Notes under the pieces: model-generated
What the model saw: the letters and a program-made list of their open reading frames with translations, nothing else
Told to the model about the DNA's origin: nothing
Databases searched by the model: none
Part shown: positions 35,604 to 45,226 of the stretch, piece after piece
How positions within the stretch are numbered: position 1 is the stretch's first letter
How the letters are laid out: the number at the start of each line of letters is the position of its first letter
Position numbers and translations under genes: made by a program
Assembly: GCF_008973665.1 (NCBI RefSeq)
Contig: NZ_WACP01000001.1
Span: 62,001-126,000, forward strand
Length of the DNA: 64,000 nucleotides
Source: Paenibacillus tengchongensis
GTDB taxonomy: Bacteria; Bacillota; Bacilli; Paenibacillales; Paenibacillaceae
Direction: 5' to 3'

Positions 35604-36527
35604 TCAGTCGCGCAGTTTGCGGCCTGTCAAGGTCAGGAAGACAGTTTCCAGCGTGACATCCCGGAAGCCGATATCCCGGACCTTCACCTGTTTATGGCTG
35701 ACATATTCCATGATCGCATGCAGGTTGTCGACTTCCTTCAGCGATTCGACCTGAACCTCGTTGTCGCCGATCTCTACATTGATGACCCCTTCAATCTGGC
35801 CCAGCTCCTCCTTGCTCAGCTCAAAGGCATTGTCCACGGTGAAATGCAGCGATTTCTTGTCGTCGATCAGCGCCGTCAGCTCCTTCTTGGTGCCGGAGGC
35901 AATCACCTTGCCCTGGTCGATAATGGCGATGCGGTTGCAGAGCGTCTCGACTTCTTCCATGTAGTGGGTGGTATACACGACGGTAACGCCCTTCTCGTTC
36001 AGGCGCTGCACCGATTTCAGAATGTGGTTGCGCGACTGCGGATCGATGCCGACCGTCGGCTCATCCATAATGATGAGCTGCGGATTATGTACCAGGGCGG
36101 CGGCAATATTCAGGCGTCGCAGCATCCCGCCGGAGAAGGTCTTGGCCTTCTTGCGCCGCACGTCGCTGAGGCCGGTGAACTCCAGCGCCTCGTCGATCCC
36201 GCTCTCCAGCTCCTTGCCCCGCAGGCCGTACAGCTCGCCGAAGAATTTGACGTTCTCGTATGCGGTGAAATTGTCGTAGAGGGCAATATTCTGCGGGACA
36301 AAGCCCAGCTTGCTCTTCTCGGCATCCGCCGGCTTGCCGAACAGCTTCACGTCCCCCGAGGTGGCATGCAGCAGGCCGCACACCAGATTGATCGTTGTGC
36401 TTTTGCCAGCCCCGTTCGGTCCGAGAAGACCGAAGACCTCGCCCTGCTCAATGGTCAGGCTAAGCCCGTTCACGGCGGTATGGTCGCCGAATTTTTTTAC
36501 CAGATTGTCGATTTCAATAACCTTCAT
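35604..36527 (-). CDS. ABC transporter ATP-binding protein
   Basis: A 307-residue DrrA-type ATPase. Walker A is LLGPNGAGKST, the signature is FSGGMLRR, Walker B is LIIMDEPTVGI, and the C-terminal extension is typical of antibiotic exporters. It drives the two downstream permeases. It follows the type II thioesterase within the cluster, supporting product export or self-protection. Confidence 0.95.
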   Translation of the reverse strand: MKVIEIDNLVKKFGDHTAVNGLSLTIEQGEVFGLLGPNGAGKSTTINLVCGLLHATSGDVKLFGKPADAEKSKLGFVPQNIALYDNFTAYENVKFFGELYGLRGKELESGIDEALEFTGLSDVRRKKAKTFSGGMLRRLNIAAALVHNPQLIIMDEPTVGIDPQSRNHILKSVQRLNEKGVTVVYTTHYMEEVETLCNRIAIIDQGKVIASGTKKELTALIDDKKSLHFTVDNAFELSKEELGQIEGVINVEIGDNEVQVESLKEVDNLHAIMEYVSHKQVKVRDIGFRDVTLETVFLTLTGRKLRD

Positions 36528-36557
36528 CCTTCACCCTCCGCTCATAATTTGCGCCAT

Positions 36558-37373
36558 TCAAGAATGCGTTCTGCCTGTAAGCTGCGTTCTGCAAATGTCA
36601 GCCAGCTTGTTGCGAAGATGGAACAGCACCACCTGGGGATGATCGGCAAAATAAAAATGTCCGCCCTGGAACAGTGTCAGCGCAAAATTCCCGCCGGTAA
36701 ACCGCCGCCACCCCTCCAGCTCCTCCCTTGTCGCAATGCTGTCCCTATTGCCGCCGTATATTTCAAATGAAACCGGCACGGCTAGCGCCTCATCCGGGTT
36801 ATAAGTCTCACACAGTTTCATATCTTGTCTGAAGGTAGGGAGAATGAGCTGCAGAAATTCCCTGTTCCGGATCAAGGCATCCGGAATGCCGCCCAGTCCG
36901 ATAATGGTATCGATGAATTCGTCGTCGCTCTTCAGATATAATTTGTCGCTGGCGTCAGAGGTCAGGCTCTCCGTAAAGGTATCCATATAACACGGGGCCT
37001 TCATGCTGGAGATAATCACCGTTTCCGGTAGACGTACGCCCCGGCGATGCAGCTTCTGAACCAGCTCATAGGCAAGCAGTCCGCCCATGCTGTGACCGAA
37101 CAGGACATAAGGCAAGTCCGTATAAGCAGCGATTTCATCCGCCAGCACCTCTGTCAAAGTCTCCGCCCGGTCAAACGCCGGTTCCGCTATTCTGGCGCCT
37201 CTGCCGGGAAGACGTACCAGCGCCAGCTCAACCTCATTCGGCAATTCCTCTTCCCAGCGCAAATAAGTGGACACATCGCCTCCCGCCGGAGGCAGCATGA
37301 ACAACCGCAATGTAATTTCGGAATTGTCCGCTTTCCGTTTGAAAAAAAACCAGGGCTTGACCTCTTGTTTCAT
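36558..37373 (-). CDS. Type II thioesterase of the NRPS cluster
   Basis: A 271-residue alpha/beta hydrolase of the type II thioesterase family, which clears misloaded carrier domains. It has FMLPPAGGD near the N-terminus, the nucleophile elbow GHSMGG and the late GGHFYF histidine segment. Of several possible starts, the ATG at 37373 follows GGAGG by 5 nt. There is no fused thioesterase in the assembly line, where release seems reductive. Confidence 0.92.
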   Translation of the reverse strand: MKQEVKPWFFFKRKADNSEITLRLFMLPPAGGDVSTYLRWEEELPNEVELALVRLPGRGARIAEPAFDRAETLTEVLADEIAAYTDLPYVLFGHSMGGLLAYELVQKLHRRGVRLPETVIISSMKAPCYMDTFTESLTSDASDKLYLKSDDEFIDTIIGLGGIPDALIRNREFLQLILPTFRQDMKLCETYNPDEALAVPVSFEIYGGNRDSIATREELEGWRRFTGGNFALTLFQGGHFYFADHPQVVLFHLRNKLADICRTQLTGRTHS

Positions 37374-37565
37374 CGTTTCCTCCATGTTTGCCTGAATTGG
37401 GGCCCGCAGTCCCCGGGTGAGCCAGCCGTGAGCTGCTGCATTGATGACTTGTCCGGTCACCCTGACGGGAAGCGGTTGCCGCCTGTGAACTCCTTGACTT
37501 TTGAATAAATTTAAAATATTTACATTAAATAAGACAACGGTACCCTTACCGCTAAGCTCCCCGTC

Positions 37566-38345
37566 CTAAGCTGAATATTTCTCCAGACGTTCCGGCTCCA
37601 GCAGGGTGGGAATTGAGCCTTCAAAGGCCGCTTTATTCTTCTTCATATCGAAGAACATCCAAATGTGGTACACTGCACCGGCAATGCCGCCCAGCAGAGC
37701 GGTAATCTGCATCACGGTCATTTGTCCGCCGTCAAAGTAGATAATCGTATCCGTCATCGCGAACACCATGGTCAGAACCAGATCCAGTCCGACAATAATG
37801 CCGAGAATATTCAGCTTGCGGGAGAAGATGCCGCTGTCCTTGGCGAGCAGTGAAGTCACCAGATACCATAAGCCGAAGCCGCCGAACATCCACAGGAAAT
37901 CGGGATCGACCGGGAACGCCGCAACCTCAAGCGCTGTCCGGTACATTTCGTTGCCGCTGGAATACAGGGTCATGACTTTCATGATAAAAATCTCGCGCAT
38001 CCACTCGATGCAGAGCATCGCCGCACCGCCGTAGCCGAGAATGGTCACCCAGCGGTACAGGCCTTCCCATTTGTAGCTCTTGGTCCGTACGACGGTAACC
38101 GCCGCATTGATCCAGTACAGGGACAGAAAGCCGATGACGACGAAGATATAGCGCCAGAAATGCGGAATGAACGGATGGGCGGCAATTTGCTCATAGAATT
38201 CCGTGCCGCGGTATTTCTCCGCCGGGTCGAGCGGCATCAGAATGCCGATCCCCGTATAGAGCAGACCTATAATCAGGGAGACCCACATTCCGCCGGTATA
38301 AATGCTCATTTTCTTCGCCTTGACCACATCAAGCCTTTCTTTCAT
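37566..38345 (-). CDS. Membrane protein of unknown function in the NRPS cluster
   Basis: A 259-residue protein with about seven hydrophobic helices and no recognised family. It begins KKMSIYTGGMWVSLIIGLLYTG. It lies between the FkbH-like/reductase gene and the thioesterase, with AGGAGG seven bases before the ATG. Candidate roles are product resistance or export; no motif supports either. Confidence 0.7.
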   Translation of the reverse strand: MKERLDVVKAKKMSIYTGGMWVSLIIGLLYTGIGILMPLDPAEKYRGTEFYEQIAAHPFIPHFWRYIFVVIGFLSLYWINAAVTVVRTKSYKWEGLYRWVTILGYGGAAMLCIEWMREIFIMKVMTLYSSGNEMYRTALEVAAFPVDPDFLWMFGGFGLWYLVTSLLAKDSGIFSRKLNILGIIVGLDLVLTMVFAMTDTIIYFDGGQMTVMQITALLGGIAGAVYHIWMFFDMKKNKAAFEGSIPTLLEPERLEKYSA

Positions 38346-38396
38346 CTTCGTTCCTCCTAAATTCAATATGAGTATAACGCGGGCCGTACCTGGTTC

Positions 38397-41300
38397 TCAG
38401 TGATTTAATTGAAAATATTGGGTTTCTACAAAATAATCGAGATATTTTCTAAAAATCTCCGCTTCTACAGGCGGACAGGCGATTCCCGTGCCTTGCAGCC
38501 CCCGGTCCCGGTTGGCGGTATCGTAGACCACTTCCACGTCCCATTCTCCCATATCCTCCGGAATAAAAGGCAGCATGGCCTTCACCGTGTTCAGCTCCGG
38601 ATGATTCGCTGCACGCTCGACCAGCTCGTCCTTCCAGCGGTCGTAGGACATCTTCTCCACCTGAAAGCCATAACTGCTCATCCATTCGTAGACCTGATGC
38701 AGATTGTTCATCCCGTTGCCCGTAATATGAAAATTCGTGTTCCGGGAAGAGTCCTGCACCGACAGTGCCACAATGGAGCGGCTGACATAGTCGACGGGAA
38801 TAAATTCGATGTTGACGTTCTCTTCGAACAGAATTCCGGCTTCCACGCAGCATTTGATCATCAGCCACATAATGTCTTTGGTCTGGCAGGCACCGCTGAC
38901 GCTGGAGCCTGAGATACGCCCCACTCTATAGATGCTGACTGGGATACCCCGCTGCTTGGCGATGGCGAGAATCTGTTCGGCGACCCACTTGCTCTGCTGA
39001 TAGCCGAGCACGAGCACCTCGTCATCCGAAGGAACCTCATCCTCGTAAGCGACAAAGCCATGTTCGTGTGACAGATTCGAGAAGACGTAATGCGTAGAGA
39101 CATAATGCACCGGCTTCAGCCGGCCGGTCGCCGCCAGCCGCAGAATCTCCTGGGTGCCCTGGACGTTGACATCCTTGATTATCCGGTACGGCTCCAGGAA
39201 GTTGGTGATGGCCCCGGCGTGGTAAATGGCATCTACGATATCCGCCAGCCCGTTAAACTGCTGCAGGCCCAGCCCCAGCAGCGGCCGGGACAAGTCGCCT
39301 GCCACGACATCAATCCGCGCGTGGTAGGCCTCGTTCCACAGGCCGTACCGCTGCAGGTTGGCGGCCACCTTGGCCCGGCCGTCCTGCACCGATGCCGTCC
39401 GCACCAGCAGTACGATGCGGTAATCGGTCACTTCCAGCAGCTCCTGCAGCAGGAAGGCGCCCAGGAAGCCGGTCCCGCCTGTGAGCAGCACGGTCTGTAC
39501 TGATTGGGAGGTGCAGGCCGCTTCATGCACGGCTCTGCTCATGGCAGCCTGTCCGTCCTGCCTTCCTGTGTATACGGCACTGCTCTCGGCGACTTGCCCG
39601 CCTAATGGCCCGGCTGGAGCGGTACCCTTGACGCCAAGGCCGGTCCATCCGGTGATGCTCTCATCGAGCCACACCTCGCTGCGCAGGAATTCCCGGGTCT
39701 TATAACGGAAATTGCTGACCGCAGACTCGTTCAGCTCCTCCTTGTCCTGCTCGGCGCGGACGGCGTCGATATAAAGCGCCATCTGCTCCACGGAGGAGCT
39801 GTCGAAGAAGATCCGCACCGGCAGCTTGATGCCGAATGCATTCTTGAACTTCACAATCAGCTGGGCCGCCATCAGCGAGGTACCGCCGAGCCCGAAGAAA
39901 TTGTCCAGCACACCCACTTTATCGAGGTTGAGGATATCTCCCCACAGCCCGGCAATGATTCTTTCCGTGCCGGTCCGCGGCTCGATATAATCGGCCTGCA
40001 GACCTACCCTTGTCCGGGCTTTGGACTGGGCAATGGCGTGCATGATTTCGGCGACCGGCGGAGCATCGCCCCGCAGAGCTTCCAGCTGCTCCCTGTCCGC
40101 AGAGTCCAGGCGGTTCCACCTCTCGGCGATGAACGCGTACGGGTCGAAGCCAGGGGCTGCCGGCTCCGGTTCCTGGACTGCTTCTACAGGACACAGCGCT
40201 TCGGCCGCGTAATCCGCGAGAAGACCGCAGGAGAGTATGGCGGTTTCTCCGGCCAGAATTTGCCGCAGACCGGTATGCGTCAGCTTCGCCAGGAACCGGG
40301 CGGCGGTTTCGTTGCGGCCGTTCGGCACGTAACGCAGGACCACTTGTGCGCAGCCCCCGCCCTGCAGCGTCTCTGCCAGCTGCTTCATCAGCAGGAACTC
40401 GGCGTTCTTCCCGAGCACTCTGCAATTCAGCAGCAGATTGTCCACGGTGAAGCCGTCCGGGCTGTGCGTGCCGATCACCGCGCCCGCTATGCCGTAATCC
40501 CCGAAACGGTCGGCAATTCGGACGGCATAGACTGCCGTGCCGGACTCCTGCATTAACGCGACAAGCTCTGCGGATGAGAAGGCGCGGCCGGTCAGATTGA
40601 AGTCCTTGGTGCCGTGCAGCAAATGCTCCAGGCTGCCGGCTTCGCCAGCGTCTGCCGGCTGCAGCGACACTTCCAGCGCGATGGACTGCAGGAATTGCCC
40701 GAGGCTCATCGTTCCGGCAGCTTCCCCGTCTGCCGCTGCCGCAGCCTCATCTTCATAGAACTCCGCTTCTGCCGGGAGGTAATCGAGCAGCCCGGAAGCT
40801 TCAACCGTCTGCATCCACAGCGCCGGATCTTCCGGCAGCAGCAGCTGGCTGCCTGCGGCAAGCCCCAGCTCCCTGGGGTCCAGAACCACGATGTTTCCGC
40901 GAGCGAGTCCATGGCATGTCTCCAACTGACCGATGGCTGAGTCAAATGAACCGCATTCTGCACAGATATATGTAAAATCCTCCTGATTCAGCAGTACGCC
41001 GCCCTGCCTCAGAATCTGCGCCGCTTGCTCCGTACCGGAACGGGTGCATAAGGCCAGTTCCGCTCCCCAGGCTCTGAGCTCCTGCAGATAGGAATGGAAC
41101 ATCCGGTAGGCATCGTCGTCAGCCAGACGCAGCCCGTCAATATCCAGCAGTGCATCAGACGAGATTGAATGGTCCTGAGCTTCCAGCTCCTCATCCGGTT
41201 CACACAGCAGCACCCCGGCATCCATCAGCAGAATGCGCCGTTCCTTCCGCCGGGCAAGCGGGATCAGCCGGGCGAATTGCGCCGCAGCCTCCTTGTAAAT

Positions 41301-41867
41301 ACGGTTAACATACGGCACCTTGGCGAAGGCATACATCCCCATATTGCTGCTGCGCTCCGCACCGTAGCGGCGGATGATGTCTTCCGCATCTGCCAGACTG
41401 AGCCCCTGGACCGGACGCAGCCGCTCCAGCATGTAGGCCCGGAGCAGCAGCGAGGTCTCCATTGCCCCGCGGGCCACCTGGTAATCCCCGGCGCCGAGCG
41501 GCCGGTTCTCCAGCATGGCCGGCAGCATGAAGACGACCTGCAGGCCGAGCCGCTCTTTGGCGAGCAATACGGCATCAATCAGCATGGAAATCTCCTGCTT
41601 GCAGCGGGCCAGGCTGCCCGGACGGTAGAAATCCTTGCCGCTCAGGATGTCCTCCAGCCGTGTCCACACCAGCAGGACATCCGGCTGCTTCCGGTATAAG
41701 GCGCTTTCATCGTCCATACACTGGCTGATGATCTGGTTATAAGGCCCTGTGGTAATCCGGGCGGGTATTCCCGCTGCCTGCAGCTCCTCCGCCAGAAAAG
41801 CTTCCAATAAATTGGCCGTAAAGCTGGCCATCACTACAATCTCCTGCGTGCTTCCGCTTAAGTTCAA
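38397..41867 (-). CDS. FkbH-like domain, carrier and thioester reductase
   Basis: A 1156-residue terminal megaenzyme. Residues about 10-200 are an FkbH N-terminal-like domain (MASFTANLLEAFL, then PYNQIISQ). The HAD core at about 210 is degenerate: DxDxT appears as MDAGVL with the second Asp lost. A GNAT-like C-terminal FkbH part (RIADRFGDYGIAGAVIG, NCRVLGKNAEF) follows. The carrier domain has its phosphopantetheine Ser in GLGGTSLM (about 661). The C-terminal thioester reductase has LLTGGTGFLG (about 796) for NAD(P)H and the YQQSKW Tyr/Lys pair (about 959). It should release the product as an aldehyde or alcohol. It starts at a TTG (41867) seven bases after AGGAGGG. Confidence 0.88.
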   Translation of the reverse strand: MNLSGSTQEIVVMASFTANLLEAFLAEELQAAGIPARITTGPYNQIISQCMDDESALYRKQPDVLLVWTRLEDILSGKDFYRPGSLARCKQEISMLIDAVLLAKERLGLQVVFMLPAMLENRPLGAGDYQVARGAMETSLLLRAYMLERLRPVQGLSLADAEDIIRRYGAERSSNMGMYAFAKVPYVNRIYKEAAAQFARLIPLARRKERRILLMDAGVLLCEPDEELEAQDHSISSDALLDIDGLRLADDDAYRMFHSYLQELRAWGAELALCTRSGTEQAAQILRQGGVLLNQEDFTYICAECGSFDSAIGQLETCHGLARGNIVVLDPRELGLAAGSQLLLPEDPALWMQTVEASGLLDYLPAEAEFYEDEAAAAADGEAAGTMSLGQFLQSIALEVSLQPADAGEAGSLEHLLHGTKDFNLTGRAFSSAELVALMQESGTAVYAVRIADRFGDYGIAGAVIGTHSPDGFTVDNLLLNCRVLGKNAEFLLMKQLAETLQGGGCAQVVLRYVPNGRNETAARFLAKLTHTGLRQILAGETAILSCGLLADYAAEALCPVEAVQEPEPAAPGFDPYAFIAERWNRLDSADREQLEALRGDAPPVAEIMHAIAQSKARTRVGLQADYIEPRTGTERIIAGLWGDILNLDKVGVLDNFFGLGGTSLMAAQLIVKFKNAFGIKLPVRIFFDSSSVEQMALYIDAVRAEQDKEELNESAVSNFRYKTREFLRSEVWLDESITGWTGLGVKGTAPAGPLGGQVAESSAVYTGRQDGQAAMSRAVHEAACTSQSVQTVLLTGGTGFLGAFLLQELLEVTDYRIVLLVRTASVQDGRAKVAANLQRYGLWNEAYHARIDVVAGDLSRPLLGLGLQQFNGLADIVDAIYHAGAITNFLEPYRIIKDVNVQGTQEILRLAATGRLKPVHYVSTHYVFSNLSHEHGFVAYEDEVPSDDEVLVLGYQQSKWVAEQILAIAKQRGIPVSIYRVGRISGSSVSGACQTKDIMWLMIKCCVEAGILFEENVNIEFIPVDYVSRSIVALSVQDSSRNTNFHITGNGMNNLHQVYEWMSSYGFQVEKMSYDRWKDELVERAANHPELNTVKAMLPFIPEDMGEWDVEVVYDTANRDRGLQGTGIACPPVEAEIFRKYLDYFVETQYFQLNH

Positions 41868-41891
41868 AAAGTGTCCCTCCTTCTTCCGCAA

Positions 41892-43025
41892 TCAGGCAAT
41901 CCCCGGGACCGGACTAGCGGTAGTAAAACGCTCCAGCCGCTCCTTCAGCCGCGTCAGGAATCCTACGGCATAAAAGCCGTTGATTACCCGGTGGTCGTAA
42001 GCCAATCCCAGATGTACGCAGCTTCTCTCGACGATCTCCCCGTCCTGCAGCGCCAGTTCCTTCGTCACGCCGCCCACGGAAATCATGCCCGTCTGGCCCG
42101 GCAGTATGATCGGCAGCACGCTTATCACATCCGGGTTCGTATTCAGGCTCACCGTGATGCAGCCGCCCGTCAAATCACTTCCTTCAAAGCTGCCGCGCAG
42201 CGCCTTGTACTTGTATTCCGCCATCACCTCGGTTACACGCTCAATACTGGACAGATCCGCCTGCCGGATCACCGGAATATATAATCCTGTTCCGGCATCC
42301 AGCGTGACGCCGACATTGACCTCGGCTGCAGGAAGGAAGGTCTCTTCATCCCGCAGGCTGCCATACAGAAGCGGGAACTCGTCCCGCAGCTCTGACAGCA
42401 TGCCCGGCAGCACCTCACCGAAGCCCACGAACTCATCCAGCCGCGCCCCAAGCTCGCGCATGGCGGCCAGTGCCCCGTCACAGTACACCTTCATCAGCAG
42501 GAACGCGCGCGGGATACTCTGGTACGAAGCGGTAACCGTCCGGGCTACCTGCTTCTGGTTCTTGGACAACGGCATATGCTCCGGCTCCGCCGTCTCCCGC
42601 CCTGCCAGCAAGCCTTCCAGGTCGCTGAGCTTGATTACCTTTTTGTTCAGGGAAGAGAGCTCCTCCGCCGTAAATTGATGCAGTTCGGCAAACGCCCTGG
42701 CCTGGTTGGACAGCGTGTACTGCTCGAAGGATGCCGGAACGGCTGCCTGGGCGGCCGCCGCTTCTTGATAAGCGCGCAGCTCCTCCACAGTGGCGAAGAT
42801 CAGGGCCAGCGTCTCGCCGGTCTTCACTTCACTCTGCGCCTTGGCCAGCGGATAGAAATACCCGTCGCTCTCTGCCTCTACATCAATCACTGCCTTGGAG
42901 GTCTCCAGGGTAGCCAGCAGCTCTCCCGCCTGAACGGCGGCTTCCTCCGTTGTGTGCCAGGCTTGAACCGTGCACTCCTCGTCATTGGCGTTCAATTGCG
43001 GTACAACGATCTCGAACACACCCAT
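41892..43025 (-). CDS. 2-oxoacid dehydrogenase E2-like acyltransferase
   Basis: A 377-residue E2 component. A lipoyl domain (1-75) carries the lipoylation Lys in ETSKAVIDV. A small subunit-binding-like segment (about 95-135) and the acyltransferase domain follow. The catalytic motif, normally DHRVVDG, reads DHRVING (Asp to Asn; His kept). It overlaps no gene but lies 7 nt after E1beta. With E1alpha, E1beta and the ACP it probably transfers an acyl or hydroxyacyl unit from a keto acid or ketose onto the carrier. Housekeeping dehydrogenase is unlikely because the genes sit inside the assembly-line cluster and no E3 is present. Confidence 0.88.
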   Translation of the reverse strand: MGVFEIVVPQLNANDEECTVQAWHTTEEAAVQAGELLATLETSKAVIDVEAESDGYFYPLAKAQSEVKTGETLALIFATVEELRAYQEAAAAQAAVPASFEQYTLSNQARAFAELHQFTAEELSSLNKKVIKLSDLEGLLAGRETAEPEHMPLSKNQKQVARTVTASYQSIPRAFLLMKVYCDGALAAMRELGARLDEFVGFGEVLPGMLSELRDEFPLLYGSLRDEETFLPAAEVNVGVTLDAGTGLYIPVIRQADLSSIERVTEVMAEYKYKALRGSFEGSDLTGGCITVSLNTNPDVISVLPIILPGQTGMISVGGVTKELALQDGEIVERSCVHLGLAYDHRVINGFYAVGFLTRLKERLERFTTASPVPGIA

Positions 43026-43032
43026 TCCCCCT

Positions 43033-44061
43033 TCACCGCACGGGCTGCGGCTTCATTAATTGCCGTACGCTCTCCATGATGTCCTGCCCGCTGACCAGCA
43101 CCCGCTGTTCATGATGAACCGCTGCCGGGATGATGCTGTCCGCAGAATGGAGAAGCCGAATTTGACTTCCGGGCCGGCTCATCAGATGCGGATACAACTG
43201 AACGGCCACGACTTCGCCCCAACTGCCGCCGCCGGTTCCTTCCTCTACGATCAGAATCCTGCCCGCCTGCACGGCCTCCCCGAGAATGTCCTCGATCCGG
43301 CAGGGGTACAGCTTGGAAGGAACGGCAATCTTAACCTCGATCTCGTCTTCGAGAATCAGCTGCTCGGCGGCGGCCACACACATGGCAGCCAGACCTCCCG
43401 GACAGAGGATCAGCACATCGGCAGCCCCTGTCTCCTCGATGGAAGCGACCGCCCAGTTGTCCTCCTCCCCCGTCAGCGTAAAGCTGAACAGCTCATTAAC
43501 GGTACCTCCCCGGAACATGTAATGGGAGTAAATCATCTTTTCCTCGAACAGCATGCACGGCTGCTTCTCCTCCAGCATCCGCCGCAGTACAGCATAATTG
43601 TCGTGGAACGGGGACAGCTCATAGACACTCAGATTGGGAATGCCCATGAAATATTTCTGCATGCTCTGGCTGTGCGTCGCCCCGTAACCCCGGTAGCCTC
43701 CGTTGGCGCATCTGACGATCATCGGGAGCTCCAGCCGGCTGCCGTACATGGTGACCGACTTGGAAGCGAAATTGAGCAAGGGATCGAACGCCAGCGCGGT
43801 AAAATCGGAAAACATCATATCCACGACCGGCTTCAGGCCCATCAGCGCCATACCGGCGGCCATATTAACGAAGCCCTCCTCACTGATCGGCGTGGCCAGC
43901 ACCCGCTCCGGATACTCGGCGGACAGCCCTTTCGTTATCTTGAATGCGCCGCCGTATGGCTCATGTACATCCTCGCCGAGCACAATCACCGAGTCATCCT
44001 CGGCCATCAGACGGCGGATGGCGCCGCGCAGGTTGTCGTTAATCCGTTCCTTCTCAGACAT
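43033..44061 (-). CDS. 2-oxoacid dehydrogenase E1 beta subunit
   Basis: A 342-residue E1-beta protein. It has VIVLGEDVHEPYGGAFKIT at the N-terminus, then RCANGGYRGYGATHSQS, and the C-terminal domain with IVEEGTGGGSWGEVV. It makes a heterotetramer with E1alpha and uses thiamine diphosphate. It overlaps the E1alpha gene by 8 nt. Probable role: decarboxylating or ketol-cleaving transfer of a unit to the lipoyl E2. Confidence 0.92.
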   Translation of the reverse strand: MSEKERINDNLRGAIRRLMAEDDSVIVLGEDVHEPYGGAFKITKGLSAEYPERVLATPISEEGFVNMAAGMALMGLKPVVDMMFSDFTALAFDPLLNFASKSVTMYGSRLELPMIVRCANGGYRGYGATHSQSMQKYFMGIPNLSVYELSPFHDNYAVLRRMLEEKQPCMLFEEKMIYSHYMFRGGTVNELFSFTLTGEEDNWAVASIEETGAADVLILCPGGLAAMCVAAAEQLILEDEIEVKIAVPSKLYPCRIEDILGEAVQAGRILIVEEGTGGGSWGEVVAVQLYPHLMSRPGSQIRLLHSADSIIPAAVHHEQRVLVSGQDIMESVRQLMKPQPVR

Positions 44062-44977
44062 TGCGCCATTCCGCCTCCTCTCTGCCCATTACGTCCTGCC
44101 GGAGAACTTGCATACGGTTCCGGACCGTCTGCTCCAGCTCCATAAACCTGTTGCCGCCGCTTGCCTTCATCCGGTTGTACCAGTAGCGCTGCTGTACCGC
44201 CCGGAGCTCTTCTTCGCTGCGGGTGTCGTCACTCTTGCTGTGGGAAGCCACCCGGTCGGTGATAAACTCCAGCACCAGCGGCTTGTGTTCTTGGCGGACC
44301 CGCGCCATCCGCTCCTGAACCTGCAGGCGGATGACTCCCGGGTCCCGGCTCTCCAGCCGCAGGTAATCGATACCGAAGCCATGTACGCGGCCTTCTATGC
44401 TCCCTGACATGCCGCCGCTCTGCGGGGTGGATAAAGCAATGCCGTTATTCTCAACCACGATGACCATCGGCAGCCCCCACAGCCCTGCGAAATTGAGGCT
44501 TTCGTACACGCAGCCCCGGCCAAAGGTCCCTTCGCCGATGTACACGAACACCGCCTGCTCCTGCTTGCGGTACTTGTAGCTCCAGGCGATGCCGGCACCT
44601 ACCGCGATGCCCTCCGCCTGGATTCCGGTGGACAGGAACCTCCCCCGCCGGATATGCTGGCTGCCGCCGATGCCGCCGCAGACGGCACCGCGCCGGCCCG
44701 TGACCTCCGCCAGCAGCCCTTCGGCATCGTTATAACGGGCCAGGTAATGCCCGTGGCCCCGGTGGTTGCTGATGACATAATCCTCCTCCCCGATGAACGC
44801 GTTCAGGGCAACCGGAATATATTCCTGGCCGATGCATGTATGAGCGGTTCCTTTGATCAATCCCTCTGAGAACAGCTCCAGCACCGTCATTTCAAACTCG
44901 CGGATCATCAGCATGGCTTCCAGGTCTTCATCGCTTAGTCCGGCAAACGGCAGCGTCTCCGCCATAGCCTTACTCAA
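44054..44977 (-). CDS. 2-oxoacid dehydrogenase E1 alpha subunit
   Basis: A 307-residue E1-alpha protein. The thiamine-diphosphate motif appears as IGEGTFGRG ... VENNGIA (GDG as GEG). The SNHRGHGHYLARY segment binds the cofactor and subunit partner. It starts at a TTG overlapping the ACP stop, or possibly an ATG at 44965. Similarity to acetoin dehydrogenase or branched-chain keto-acid E1 cannot be told from reading alone. Confidence 0.92.
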   Translation of the reverse strand: MSKAMAETLPFAGLSDEDLEAMLMIREFEMTVLELFSEGLIKGTAHTCIGQEYIPVALNAFIGEEDYVISNHRGHGHYLARYNDAEGLLAEVTGRRGAVCGGIGGSQHIRRGRFLSTGIQAEGIAVGAGIAWSYKYRKQEQAVFVYIGEGTFGRGCVYESLNFAGLWGLPMVIVVENNGIALSTPQSGGMSGSIEGRVHGFGIDYLRLESRDPGVIRLQVQERMARVRQEHKPLVLEFITDRVASHSKSDDTRSEEELRAVQQRYWYNRMKASGGNRFMELEQTVRNRMQVLRQDVMGREEAEWRNV

Positions 44978-45210
44978 AAGGCCTCATCTCCTATTCCCTT
45001 GCCGCGGAGCACGTTCTCGAAGGCGGCGTAGCTCTTCAGGCTCTTCATTTCTTTCATGGTGAACTTGACCTGGTACGCTTCCTCGATGGTTGTTATGAGC
45101 TCCACCTGCTTCAGGCTTGTCCATCCCGGAACATTCTGCGGCGAGGCTTGGCCGTCGATATCTCCGGCCGGAAGCTTCAGCACACCTGCAACAATTTCCT
45201 TCAGTTTCAT
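44974..45210 (-). CDS. Discrete acyl carrier protein
   Basis: A 78-residue carrier protein. The phosphopantetheine Ser lies in GWTSLKQ, where the Asp normally before Ser (GxDSL) is Thr. It is followed directly by E1alpha (overlap), so it is the likely acceptor of the unit built by E1/E2. The ATG at 45210 is preceded by GGAGGTA. Confidence 0.88.
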   Translation of the reverse strand: MKLKEIVAGVLKLPAGDIDGQASPQNVPGWTSLKQVELITTIEEAYQVKFTMKEMKSLKSYAAFENVLRGKGIGDEAF

Positions 45211-45226
45211 TTCACCCGTACCTCCT

